Source: Anaerosolibacter carboniphilus | GTDB lineage: Bacteria; Bacillota; Clostridia; Peptostreptococcales; Thermotaleaceae | Direction of reading: 5' to 3' | DNA length: 64,000 nt | NCBI RefSeq assembly: GCF_014205875.1 | Contig: NZ_JACHEN010000002.1 | Span: 126,485-190,484 of the forward strand | In this document: positions 8,307 through 16,399 of the stretch, piece by piece | Position numbering within the stretch: position 1 is the stretch's first letter | Layout of the letters: each line of letters starts with the position of its first letter | The notes under the pieces: generated by a model | The model's database searches: none | What the model saw: the letters and a program-made list of their open reading frames with translations, nothing else | Told to the model about the DNA's origin: nothing | Position numbers and translations under genes: made by a program

Positions 8307-8335
8307 ATTATAAGCACTACGCGCCTTCCTGTCAA
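8307..8335 (-). promoter_or_regulatory. Consensus promoter of the ABC-F leader
   Basis: A perfect TTGACA (8330-8335), 17-base spacer and perfect TATAAT (8307-8312) read on the minus strand. Transcription would start near 8300 and give a leader of about 350 bases before the ABC-F ATG. The 8076-8300 stretch also holds a 9-base inverted repeat (AAAATCCAT / ATGGATTTT) and no other gene. Confidence 0.85.
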
Positions 8336-8357
8336 CTTCTAACAAGGCTCCAAAGGA

Positions 8358-8987
8358 TTACTTCTTTCTTGCGATTAAAAATATTATGCCAGATGCACCA
8401 ATCAAGGCGAATCCACCCATCATCGTAATATTCTTCTGAACGCCACTATTCGCTGCAGTCCAATCTATACCCTGAATCGCCTCTCTGGTTGACAAATAGG
8501 TTTCCAGTTTTCCTCGGTCTTCAGGGTTCATATTTTGACCGTTGATATCAATCAATTTCACTAATTCTTCCCCTGATATTTTCTTTTCGCCTTGTATCTT
8601 TTCTTTATCAAAGGTTATGCCCACCATAGCCTGGGGTGAATGGGGAAAATAATGGATTCCATCTTTTTTCAAGAATAGGAGTACTTGATTTCCATTGGCA
8701 TTTAAGTCATAGTCTATGCTCGTTCCTCCATTTGGAGTACCTACAATCATTTCAGAATCATTCATCTCCCCTTTAATATAATAATATGCCTTTACACGCC
8801 ACTTCGCATAATGCATATCTTCTTTCTTTATTGATCCTTCTAAACGCTCAACAATCTCTCCGATCAAAATCACATCAGATTGTTCTACCAATTCATCCAC
8901 CGTAAGATATGCCCAGCACGCCTTTGCCACTTGAGGCACCATAAGAAATATACATATCGTTAAAGCAATGATATATCTTTTTTTCAT
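8358..8987 (-). CDS. Exported, membrane-anchored protein of unknown function
   Basis: A signal peptide (MKKRYIIALTICIFLMVPQV) is followed by an exported domain starting ACWAYLTVDELVEQSD, and a C-terminal helix (GGFALIGASGIIFLIA) ends in RKK. It is therefore probably anchored outside the membrane by its tail. The opening Cys plus SDVILIGEIV strand resembles TIMP/netrin-like OB-fold secreted proteins, but this is a loose resemblance. The start at 8987 is chosen because AAAGGGG lies 11 bases upstream; an ATG at 8999 lies too close to that site. No operon partner is evident. Confidence 0.7.
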   Translation of the reverse strand: MKKRYIIALTICIFLMVPQVAKACWAYLTVDELVEQSDVILIGEIVERLEGSIKKEDMHYAKWRVKAYYYIKGEMNDSEMIVGTPNGGTSIDYDLNANGNQVLLFLKKDGIHYFPHSPQAMVGITFDKEKIQGEKKISGEELVKLIDINGQNMNPEDRGKLETYLSTREAIQGIDWTAANSGVQKNITMMGGFALIGASGIIFLIARKK

Positions 8988-9173
8988 CCCGCTCTGCATC
9001 CCCTTTCAAATAGGTCATAGCTCTATAAGCTCTATCTTACAGATTAGACGACTTTATAAGAAAGAAAGTTCCTGCACCTGTACCGTTTATTTTTCTAACC
9101 ATAGATCGAATCCCGTTGATGCCTTATCCATTTGGCAATTTCTAACATTGCTCTTCATCATCAATTGCTTCAA

Positions 9174-10070
9174 TTATTTCAAATCATATTTATAGCATAC
9201 AACTGCCTCAACCTGTTTAAATCCCTCTTGAATATATAATGACTTTGCTCTTTCATTCTCAGCATTTACACAAAGTATTGTTCTGTCATAGCCTTTTTCC
9301 TTGGCAAACCCCAATGAAGTTCTTAATAGCCATCTTCCTAAACCTTTGCCTTGGTATTCTGGTATGATAGCGAGAGGACCAATATTCATGATTGATTTGC
9401 CTTCATACTCGTCTTTCGCACCTCTCACTACGCCCACAGGCTTTTCCTTATGGTATAATATCATCAAACCACCTTCTATGTAGTCCTCGCCAGAGATCAT
9501 CTTTGTAACCATTTCCGGCGTGACAGGCGTTTCACTTCCCTGAAGCTTTGCAAAGCCTTCATTTCTTACCTTACACCAAATCTCTTCATCCCTTCCTGCC
9601 CTAAATGGTCTGATTTGGTAAGATTCTGGCAAACAGGCCTCTGATATTTCCAAATCCTCTCTTATAAGCAGGAAAGAGTATCTCTCTACATTAAATTTCA
9701 ATTCCTCCATCACAGCCATCAGCTTGCTGTTCGTCAGTTGCACAAATAGAAAAACCTTGTCCAAGCCTTCTGTATGCTTCAAAATCTCCTGTATCAGCAT
9801 ACGATAGCACTGAATATTCTCAACCTCAGCATGAAATATTCTAAATCGTCCCTTTTTCCCTCTTTTATTATACTCATCAATGATAAGTGAGGCTGCTCCT
9901 ATGAGTTGACCCTGCCCGTTAATGGCTATATACGTAGGATTTTCATCATTCGGTTCAAAATTTTTTAAATCTTCGTCATATAGGAATGAATCGTCCAGTT
10001 CGTCTCTATGGCTTTTGCAATATTTTATAAAGTCAGCGATCCTCTCTTTTTTCAAAGCTTCGACTCTCAT
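9174..10070 (-). CDS. Tandem GNAT acetyltransferase
   Basis: The 298-residue protein contains two GNAT folds, as in mycothiol-synthase-like enzymes. The N-terminal copy (about 1-145) is degenerate. The C-terminal copy (about 150-298) has the acetyl-CoA loop as IIPEYQGKGLGRWLLRTSL and a closing NERAKSLYIQEGFKQVE segment. It probably acetylates a small amine or peptide in the cytoplasm using acetyl-CoA. GGGGG lies upstream of the ATG. It is monocistronic and the substrate is unknown. Confidence 0.85.
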   Translation of the reverse strand: MRVEALKKERIADFIKYCKSHRDELDDSFLYDEDLKNFEPNDENPTYIAINGQGQLIGAASLIIDEYNKRGKKGRFRIFHAEVENIQCYRMLIQEILKHTEGLDKVFLFVQLTNSKLMAVMEELKFNVERYSFLLIREDLEISEACLPESYQIRPFRAGRDEEIWCKVRNEGFAKLQGSETPVTPEMVTKMISGEDYIEGGLMILYHKEKPVGVVRGAKDEYEGKSIMNIGPLAIIPEYQGKGLGRWLLRTSLGFAKEKGYDRTILCVNAENERAKSLYIQEGFKQVEAVVCYKYDLK

Positions 10071-10185
10071 ATATTTTTCCCCCTTTGTTTGAAGTTATTA
10101 TCTCCATTCCCCAACGTAATTCTTACATTTTCTGCATCTACTATAGTATAGGACAACTGCTAATTTTCAAATTAGAAACAAGCTT

Positions 10186-10572
10186 CTAATAATTTACATC
10201 ATACACTTCAAGGCTATCTGCTTTTACTTCGACATACTGCCCTTTTGGTATATTCTTGCCTTGTATCTCCAATTGAATGATACTCTTCCCAAATCGTAAA
10301 TCTGCAACACCATCATTATAAACCTTTTCTAAAATTCCCGTAATAAAGGTGGTTCCTTGCTTCATAAAGATCTTAAAGTTCTTTTCTTTGCTCAAAACCA
10401 CATCTTTTTCCCATCTTAATGGGTCAGTGATATCATATTCAACATTATACTGCTTCCCTTGTTCTGGCTTGCGATATCCATTCCAAGCAGCTTTTCCACT
10501 ACCAAATTCCATTGAAAAATCAACAATGATATCCTCCGTCATCCTGCTGATTTTATTAATTAAAATTTTCAA
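10186..10572 (-). CDS. Hypothetical protein, 128 residues
   Basis: The start is a TTG at 10572 with GGGAGG eight bases upstream. The protein is mostly beta strand with no signal peptide or membrane segment. It includes RWEKDVVLSKEKNFKIF followed by a TTFITGILEKVYNDGVADLRF stretch split by a turn, and could be a small OB- or SH3-like barrel. I do not recognise a family. Codon use and the ribosome-binding site support it being real. Confidence 0.65.
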   Translation of the reverse strand: MKILINKISRMTEDIIVDFSMEFGSGKAAWNGYRKPEQGKQYNVEYDITDPLRWEKDVVLSKEKNFKIFMKQGTTFITGILEKVYNDGVADLRFGKSIIQLEIQGKNIPKGQYVEVKADSLEVYDVNY

Positions 10573-10718
10573 TTTGCTTACCTCCCGTATTTATAAAGCT
10601 TCTTGCGAATGATAAATGCCCGCCTTCCTATTGCGCTTTATCCTTCAACTGATTCCATTATATATCATTTTTGATTTTGTGGAATAATATACAATATATC
10701 AACTGAGGAGTGATCATA

Positions 10719-11228
10719 TTGTCTTTACATATAATTATAAAGTTTTTAGATTCCTACAATCTTCCATGGCTAATACTGGCAATACTCACTTGGCTGGTAA
10801 TCTTTTTCTCTTGTTCTCTCCGAGAATTCTTTCATGCCCTTCCTGTTGGCATCTGGACCATGATCGTCGGCGCTGTCTTAGAATCTTTTTTCCTTCATCA
10901 CAAGTTTTGGGTAGAACGTTTTATCATGATTCACATCGGTGAATTAGATTTATTTCTCATTATCGGGCCTTTTTTTTCTATAGGGTTATTATTGATAAGA
11001 TTCCTTCCCAAGAGCCGATGGGGAAAATGCCTTATTATCTTAGCCTTCGCAGCACTAGCTACAGGAATCGAGTTGATTGCTATAAAATTAGGGTTTCTTG
11101 AATACCATGAATCAAAATGGGGCATAGCATACTCCATCGTAGCCTATTGCTTAAGTTTAATGAGTGCTTTGGGGTTCTATTCCGTCTATTACAACAAAAG
11201 TATATATCCTCGCACCTATCCAAAGTAA
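10719..11228 (+). CDS. CBO0543-like integral membrane protein
   Basis: About 169 residues with five predicted membrane helices separated by short loops (LPWLILAILTWLVIFFSC, LFLIIGPFFSIGLLLIRF and others). The pattern, with a conserved HKFWVE loop, resembles the CBO0543 family of clostridial/bacilli membrane proteins of unknown role. The TTG at 10719 is preferred because GAGGAG lies eight bases upstream; a GTG at 10710 overlaps that site. Family placement is from memory. Confidence 0.65.
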   Translation: MSLHIIIKFLDSYNLPWLILAILTWLVIFFSCSLREFFHALPVGIWTMIVGAVLESFFLHHKFWVERFIMIHIGELDLFLIIGPFFSIGLLLIRFLPKSRWGKCLIILAFAALATGIELIAIKLGFLEYHESKWGIAYSIVAYCLSLMSALGFYSVYYNKSIYPRTYPK

Positions 11229-11261
11229 ACGACTCGAGAGTCTGCGCCTATAAGAAGGATT

Positions 11262-11555
11262 CTATGCTTCCCCCTTCCTTGTGAAGTTATTTTTTAAGAA
11301 GCCCACCGTTATATCAGCCACTTCCGGTACACTGCCTATGCGTACAGGAGGACCCCATGCACCTGCCCCGCTTGATACAATTATCTGTAAGCTTCCCGTT
11401 TCAAGATGTCCATAGTCAATTTTGAAGACTCTGCTTGTAATAAGATTAAATGGAAAAATCTGTCCTTTGTGGGTATGCCCCGATAACTGCAAATCAACAC
11501 CAGCAGTCTCTGCTTCTTCAAGTTCCAGTATAGATATTCCCATTTTTATAGACAA
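11262..11555 (-). pseudogene. C-terminal remnant of a metallophosphoesterase
   Basis: The frame carries the last quarter of a YkuE/YaeI-like calcineurin-type phosphoesterase. It includes the metal-binding GHTHKGQ motif (LQLSGHTHKGQIFP) and the typical SSGAGAWGPPVRIGS end. The N-terminal metal ligands (DxH, GD.D, GNH[DE]) are absent upstream on this strand. Intact relatives have about 270-380 residues, so about 90 remain. Upstream sequence switches to an unrelated frame. It is a decayed or recombined gene. Confidence 0.75.
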
Positions 11556-11778
11556 GACAAAGATTAGAGAATTTTGTACTTTTAAAGTAAGAACGCATCA
11601 TTCCTAGTGATCCAGCTTGTCCCATACGATTAAAATCGCTTGGGACATTCTTAGGAACCATATTTAGTTCTCCTGTTATACGCCTGATTTTATCATTATA
11701 AATGCTAGACCCACTCCATCCACAAGAAAGGCTAACTCTTTGAGTGCCATCCGTATAGAGATACATCTTTCCATCCAA
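11518..11778 (-). pseudogene. Unidentified gene fragment fused ahead of the phosphoesterase remnant
   Basis: An open frame overlaps the phosphoesterase fragment in another phase. It reads like real protein ([20 protein letters not shown], then RRITGELNMVPKNVPSDFNR), but it has no ribosome-binding site, and in-frame codons continue upstream of the first ATG to a stop. It looks like an internal piece of a different gene joined here by deletion. I cannot name the family. Confidence 0.4.
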
Positions 11779-12131
11779 TTTTGCTTCAAGTTCATTTTAA
11801 TTTTTATATTTTGCTAGGCTTTCACTCTCTATCCTGTTCGCTTTGCCTTACTCTAAATAAAACGGAGAAAAGGCATCAAAAATCAACCAATCATAAAAAT
11901 AATTTCAAAAAAATTTTTTCTAAGATGGTTGATTTTTTTCAAAAAACCCGTTTTATACCGTTTCACAAATCCATGTGTTTTATACCTGAGGCTCCCAACC
12001 GTTTAATACAATATCTATTCAATGAAAATATCATATTATTCAAAAAATTGATTTATTTATGGAGGAATTTGTCATATTTTGTTGAATATTTATTATATCT
12101 GCATGACGACTCATTTTTAGGAGGGAAACCT
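11779..12131 (+). other. Gene-free stretch before the PocR chemoreceptor
   Basis: About 350 bases with no supported gene, although the downstream frame stays open through it. The only clear structure is a hairpin at 11878-11939 (AAATCAACCA / TGGTTGATTT) with a T tract on the plus side, a possible terminator or leader element. Confidence 0.5.
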
Positions 12132-13184
12132 ATGGGACAGGAAAAGCTAAAATTAAAGGATGTACTTGATTTAGATTTATTGCAGCAGTTCCAAGATACC
12201 TTTGCAAAAGCTATGGGAATGGCCAGCCTTACAGTAGATGAAGTAGGCCCTGTAACAAAGCCCAGCAATTTTACAGAATTCTGCATGGAATTGACGAGAA
12301 AAACAAATAAAGGATTGTCCCTTTGCAATCACTGTGATATTACTGGTGGAAAAGAAGCTGCTAAAACGGGAAAGCCTGCAATATATCACTGCCATGCGGG
12401 ATTAATGGATTTTGCAGCGCCTATTATTATTGATGGAGAGCAGGTTGGCGCAATGTTAGGTGGACAGGTATTGCCTGCACCTCCCGATGAAGAGAAATTT
12501 AGAAAGATTGCAGAAGATATTGGCGTAGATCCTGATCAATATATCTCTGCCTTAAAAAAAATCAGAGTCGTGCCAGAGGAAAGCATCAAAGCGGCAGCTC
12601 AACTGCTTTATATCGTTGCCAATGCCTTATCAAAAATAGGATTTCAGAGAAATCAAATTCTTCATTCCTCTAATGACCTAGAGACGCTATCCAGTGAGAT
12701 GTTTGATAAAATTAAACTTTTATCAAACGAATTTGCAAACGTTTCCTCCCAAATAGAATTCCTATTTAGTACATTCAATGGCTTATTAGAAGCATCTGCA
12801 ACCTCAAAGGAAAAGGTTATGGAAACAGACGCGATTCTAGGATTTATAAGAAATGTTGCTGGACAAACCAACCTATTGGGTTTAAATGCTGCCATTGAAG
12901 CTGCTCGAGCCGGAGAGCATGGTAGAGGTTTTGCAGTGGTTGCAGAGGAAGTTAGAAAGTTGGCTACCATTAGTGTTGATTCTGCTGGAAAAATTGAGAA
13001 CATTTTAAAAAGTGTACAGGCTTCTATGAAGTCTATTGAGTCCGGCATCAATACTACAGGTGAAGTAATAGAAAACCACACAAAAACAATGGAAGAAATT
13101 GCAGTAGGAATAAAAGAAATGGAGAGATTTTCAAAAACCCTTCAGGAAATGACGAAAACAATGAAAACAAAAATTGAGGAATAA
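12132..13184 (+). CDS. Soluble PocR-domain chemoreceptor
   Basis: The start at 12132 has GGAGGG seven bases upstream; the frame is open further up but unsupported there. The 350-residue protein lacks membrane helices. Residues 10-180 form a PocR sensory domain with Cys51, Cys65, Cys68 and Cys87, the typical YHCHAGL motif and the GAMLGGQV motif. Residues about 205-350 form a short methyl-accepting signalling hairpin with [17 protein letters not shown] near its tip. PocR domains sense small metabolites such as propanediol or hydrocarbon derivatives, and the cysteines may bind a metal or redox cofactor. It would signal to CheA from the cytoplasm. A terminator follows. Confidence 0.9.
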   Translation: MGQEKLKLKDVLDLDLLQQFQDTFAKAMGMASLTVDEVGPVTKPSNFTEFCMELTRKTNKGLSLCNHCDITGGKEAAKTGKPAIYHCHAGLMDFAAPIIIDGEQVGAMLGGQVLPAPPDEEKFRKIAEDIGVDPDQYISALKKIRVVPEESIKAAAQLLYIVANALSKIGFQRNQILHSSNDLETLSSEMFDKIKLLSNEFANVSSQIEFLFSTFNGLLEASATSKEKVMETDAILGFIRNVAGQTNLLGLNAAIEAARAGEHGRGFAVVAEEVRKLATISVDSAGKIENILKSVQASMKSIESGINTTGEVIENHTKTMEEIAVGIKEMERFSKTLQEMTKTMKTKIEE

Positions 13185-13212
13185 TTGATTCTTTTATTAA
13201 ATGTAGATATAC

Positions 13213-13258
13213 GGGAGAATATAGCACAGATTTATCAATGCTCATATCCTCCCTTTTT
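13213..13258 (+). terminator. Terminator after the PocR chemoreceptor
   Basis: GGGAG at 13213 pairs with CTCCC at 13249-13253, extended by inner pairs around AATATAGCA, and five T residues follow. Confidence 0.75.
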
Positions 13259-13339
13259 ATATACACACGTTCCTAAAATCGATATAATTAATATATGCTT
13301 ACACGATTGCTCTGGATATAGAATGGAGAGGTGATAACC

Positions 13340-13987
13340 ATGGAAAATTTTATTACATCCAGCTATTCTCGCCTTGAGGAGATTCAGCTTTCAATTTATG
13401 ATGCTGAAATTATACATTATGGGGGAAACCAGTACTGGTTTTCAAAAAAAAACCATCAGCTTAGCGGTTGTGGTCCCGTTGCCGCAGCCAATATCACTGC
13501 ATATTTATCACAAACCTTTCCAGATAAATTTAGTAATCTATATCCTTTCAAAGGTGTGCTCAACAAAAAGGATTTCATGGAGCATATGGTTGAGATTCGT
13601 AAATATGTAAAGCCAGGAATATTTGGGCTTACCTCTGTTCACCAGTTTTCTAACAATGTTTTATCTTTTGCACAAAGCAGAGGTGTATCTTTAGCACCTC
13701 ATATTCTAGATGAAGATGCTGCCAGTATGCAGGACGCCATAAATTTTATTAACCAAGCGTTATCTCTAAAACTCCCTGTTGCCATTTTAGTCCTTACACA
13801 TCCAGTAAAGGAATTTGAAGAGTACGCGTGGCATTGGATGACGATCACTCATTTGAGGCTGAATCCTGAGGATGGCAAATATTGTATTTCCGTATCAACC
13901 TATGGTGAATATCGGGAGATCGATTTGGATTTGCTTTGGAATCATAGGCGGCCAAAAGATATCATCAAGTTGGCCTATTTTACTTAA
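13340..13987 (+). CDS. C39-like/papain-like cysteine protease, cytosolic
   Basis: About 215 residues with a GCGPVAAAN motif giving a candidate nucleophile Cys44, and a WHWMTI motif giving a candidate His165, the order and setting of peptidase C39-like folds. No signal peptide or transporter domain is present, so this is not a bacteriocin exporter. The ATG at 13340 is preferred because GGAGAGG lies eight bases upstream; a GTG at 13331 overlaps it. Intracellular members of this fold are poorly characterised, and some cleave peptides or act as toxins or effectors. No partner gene is adjacent. Confidence 0.7.
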   Translation: MENFITSSYSRLEEIQLSIYDAEIIHYGGNQYWFSKKNHQLSGCGPVAAANITAYLSQTFPDKFSNLYPFKGVLNKKDFMEHMVEIRKYVKPGIFGLTSVHQFSNNVLSFAQSRGVSLAPHILDEDAASMQDAINFINQALSLKLPVAILVLTHPVKEFEEYAWHWMTITHLRLNPEDGKYCISVSTYGEYREIDLDLLWNHRRPKDIIKLAYFT

Positions 13988-14095
13988 TCAAGTTAGAAAA
14001 ATATTCGAGATCGCTTTTAGCCTATAAACGCGAGCAGATACCATTGAATAAGTAAAAGTAAGTATCTTTATCCACTATCAAAGCACAAAATTAAA

Positions 14096-15067
14096 TTATT
14101 TTATGGACGCTGCAATCTTTATTAGTTCACTTTTTGAAATTTCGCCTCTTCCTGATAACATGTAAAGAACATTATCCGCTTCCCAATCAATACTTCTACC
14201 ATCAGATATAATAGCATCTATCCCATTAATTTTTACTTGTTCGATTTTGCCATCTGTTGCCATCCCATAGGCTGTTTCCTCATCGGCAAATCTTTGCTGC
14301 ATGTAGATGTATTTTCCTGTTTCTTCATTGGTAAATATCAAACCAATGTATTTACTATTATTTACAAGACCCTTCTCATCTTTGTACAATTCTGCTCGAT
14401 CAAATTTATACCCGACTGGTAAGTAGCTAGGAAGATTCACTTGAAAGCAGGTATACTTGTTTAATTCTTTAGGATCCTTTATTTCTAGTATCCCTTCTTG
14501 CCGCATTTTTTTATCCTGTGATACGGTTACGATTTCACCATTTGTCAAATAAGCAATTTCTTCTCCCTCAGCCGTATACATTTTCCTAGCGCTTTCTTTT
14601 GAAAACACATCTATCGGCTTTCCATCTTTATCAAAAATTTTCCCTTTCAGTTCTTTTGGAACAGGAACGGTTTCTGTCTTGGGCGTCTCTGTCTGCATAA
14701 TCGTTATATGTCCAAGGGATATTACATTTCTCACTTTTTCCGCAAAATCCTGGGCAAAGGATGTCTGCATGATAGAAATACCCATTATACATACAAGCAC
14801 TAATGATGCTGCTGCAATCCCAGTCCCTTTGATTATATTTAATTTTTTTATCATATTGTTCTCCTTATACTCATTGAGATTTTGTAGTGTTTTATTAAAC
14901 ACAGCTTCCTTATCGCTGTCTTTGCTAAAATCTTTATCTGTCAAAGTCTTACCTAATTCTAAAAGTTCCTTGCATTCTTCCGCTTGTGACGCATCATACT
15001 CTTTTATCCCTTTTAGATAGGCATCTAATTCTATAGTAAATTTGTTTTCTATATTTTTTTTAATCAT
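14096..15067 (-). CDS. Membrane anti-sigma-like protein with DUF4367
   Basis: The 323-residue protein has a cytoplasmic acidic N-terminus (about 1-80), one membrane helix (about 82-104) and an extracellular domain. The last 110 residues match DUF4367 (YTCFQVNLPSYLPVGYKF ... INGIDAIISDGRSIDW). It starts two bases after the stop of an ECF sigma factor gene, so it is most likely the membrane anti-sigma factor that holds that sigma factor until an envelope signal arrives. GTGAGGG precedes the ATG. The inhibitory role is inferred from position. Confidence 0.8.
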   Translation of the reverse strand: MIKKNIENKFTIELDAYLKGIKEYDASQAEECKELLELGKTLTDKDFSKDSDKEAVFNKTLQNLNEYKENNMIKKLNIIKGTGIAAASLVLVCIMGISIMQTSFAQDFAEKVRNVISLGHITIMQTETPKTETVPVPKELKGKIFDKDGKPIDVFSKESARKMYTAEGEEIAYLTNGEIVTVSQDKKMRQEGILEIKDPKELNKYTCFQVNLPSYLPVGYKFDRAELYKDEKGLVNNSKYIGLIFTNEETGKYIYMQQRFADEETAYGMATDGKIEQVKINGIDAIISDGRSIDWEADNVLYMLSGRGEISKSELIKIAASIK

Positions 15068-15069
15068 AT

Positions 15070-15630
15070 CTAGCCCTCACTTTCTATCTCCTTTTTTAAC
15101 TTCCTCATTGCGCGATATAGGATTACTCCAACATTGCTTTCTGTAATATCTAACACCTCTGCGATTTCCCTATTTTTTAGATCTGCACCAAACTTAAGGG
15201 CAATCATATTCCGCTCCCTTACATCCAAGGTATCCAAAGCCTGCAAAAGTTTGTCATTCGTTTCTGCTGCGACGATTATGGTTTCAGGTGTTTTTTCTCT
15301 TGATATAAATTCCTTGAGCGTATCGATGGAGAATAGTTTATTCTTTTTCTGGCTTCTGAAGTAGTCATTTACTACATTTCTAACGATAGCAAATAACCAT
15401 ACTTCAAATGGTGCTTTGCCTCCAGAATATGTATTGATTTTTAACATAATCTTTTCGAAGACCTGACTGGCTAAATCTTCTGCTGTATAGCGACAGCTTA
15501 CACGATAATATATATAGTTGTAGACCCTTTTGTAATAGGTTTCAAAAATATACGCAGCCTCTTCCTCCATACAGTGATTTTCTTGGATTTCTTTATTCCC
15601 TAAGGAATTACACCCCGCAAACTGCTGCAT
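15070..15630 (-). CDS. ECF-type RNA polymerase sigma factor
   Basis: Region 2 (YKRVYNYIYYRVSCRYTAED, then FEKIMLKI and FEVWLFAIVRNVVNDYFRSQ) and region 4 (LDVRERNMIALKFGADLKN ... AEVLDITESNVGVILYRAMR) are both clear, with the usual short linker. Starting at 15630 gives 186 residues and uses an AGGAGGG site; an upstream ATG at 15681 has no such site. It forms a two-gene operon with the DUF4367 membrane protein downstream. It probably directs transcription of a small envelope-stress regulon and its own operon. Confidence 0.9.
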   Translation of the reverse strand: MQQFAGCNSLGNKEIQENHCMEEEAAYIFETYYKRVYNYIYYRVSCRYTAEDLASQVFEKIMLKINTYSGGKAPFEVWLFAIVRNVVNDYFRSQKKNKLFSIDTLKEFISREKTPETIIVAAETNDKLLQALDTLDVRERNMIALKFGADLKNREIAEVLDITESNVGVILYRAMRKLKKEIESEG

Positions 15631-15896
15631 CGGTTTATATCCCTCCTCTCTTGAATCATTTCCCTTAGCTAAGTCTTTCATATGTTAATACGTCAAGTTC
15701 GTTATTTCATTACATAGATTCTAAAATATAGTTTTTTTATATCTTAGGCATATTCTTCTGTCAAGCAACATAATTCTGACATAGATGCAATATTCTGAAT
15801 AGGTTACAGCTACATTCACGATCCAACAAGTTTAACGATCTAAGCATCCTCATGTGAAATACAATCCATCGGTTTCTATACAAAGGGGGAAATATT

Positions 15897-16280
15897 ATGA
15901 GTCAAAAGAGTCCTATATGGACAAGACAAGGTTACATTGGAGCTAAGATCCTTCATTCAAACATTAGAAGCGGCAATTACAAACTAATCTTTGCCGGTTC
16001 CGAGCCTTTAGAAGGTGAACAGTGGAAAATTCATTTTATCTTAAGTTATTCCTCATACAATTCTACCCACCAGAACATTGCCTATAGTTCTAATTTTTAC
16101 ATCCCTGCCAAACCAGGGCAACATATTCGATTTGAACCCTATTTAGGAATTACTGAAGATGCAAACATAGAATATCGTCCTCGTGATCTCGTTCGTTATC
16201 AACACTTCTATCCTGTACAGTTTATCAAACCTATCCGCATAGAAATTGATTCTCTGTATTATGAAGTTCATTGTATTTAA
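15897..16280 (+). CDS. Hypothetical protein, 127 residues
   Basis: A beta-rich cytoplasmic protein with many aromatic residues (YKLIFAG, WKIHFILSYSSYN, YYEVHCI) and no recognised motif, signal or membrane segment. AAAGGGGG precedes the ATG well. It stands alone, divergent from the sigma factor gene. Function unknown. Confidence 0.65.
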   Translation: MSQKSPIWTRQGYIGAKILHSNIRSGNYKLIFAGSEPLEGEQWKIHFILSYSSYNSTHQNIAYSSNFYIPAKPGQHIRFEPYLGITEDANIEYRPRDLVRYQHFYPVQFIKPIRIEIDSLYYEVHCI

Positions 16281-16319
16281 TGAAAGTTCCGTTTTATTCT
16301 GGACAGAATCAAAATAAAT

Positions 16320-16375
16320 ATAGGCAGTAAAACAGCTCCTGCATGTGTTGGTGCAGGAACTGTTTTACTGCCTAT
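16320..16375. terminator. Long hairpin between convergent genes
   Basis: A stem of over 20 pairs (ATAGGCAGTAAAACAG / CTGTTTTACTGCCTAT, then TCCTGCA / TGCAGGA) is followed by a T-rich tract on the minus strand. It ends the PTS-like gene and probably also the hypothetical gene. Confidence 0.8.
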
Positions 16376-16399
16376 CTATCGTTTAGATTTCAATTCCCA

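Noticed and set aside
11781..12131. N-terminal extension of the PocR chemoreceptor (open frame from 11781)
   Set aside because: A GGAGGG site and ATG at 12132 match the domain start; the extension is AT-rich, contains a terminator-like hairpin and has no ribosome-binding site.
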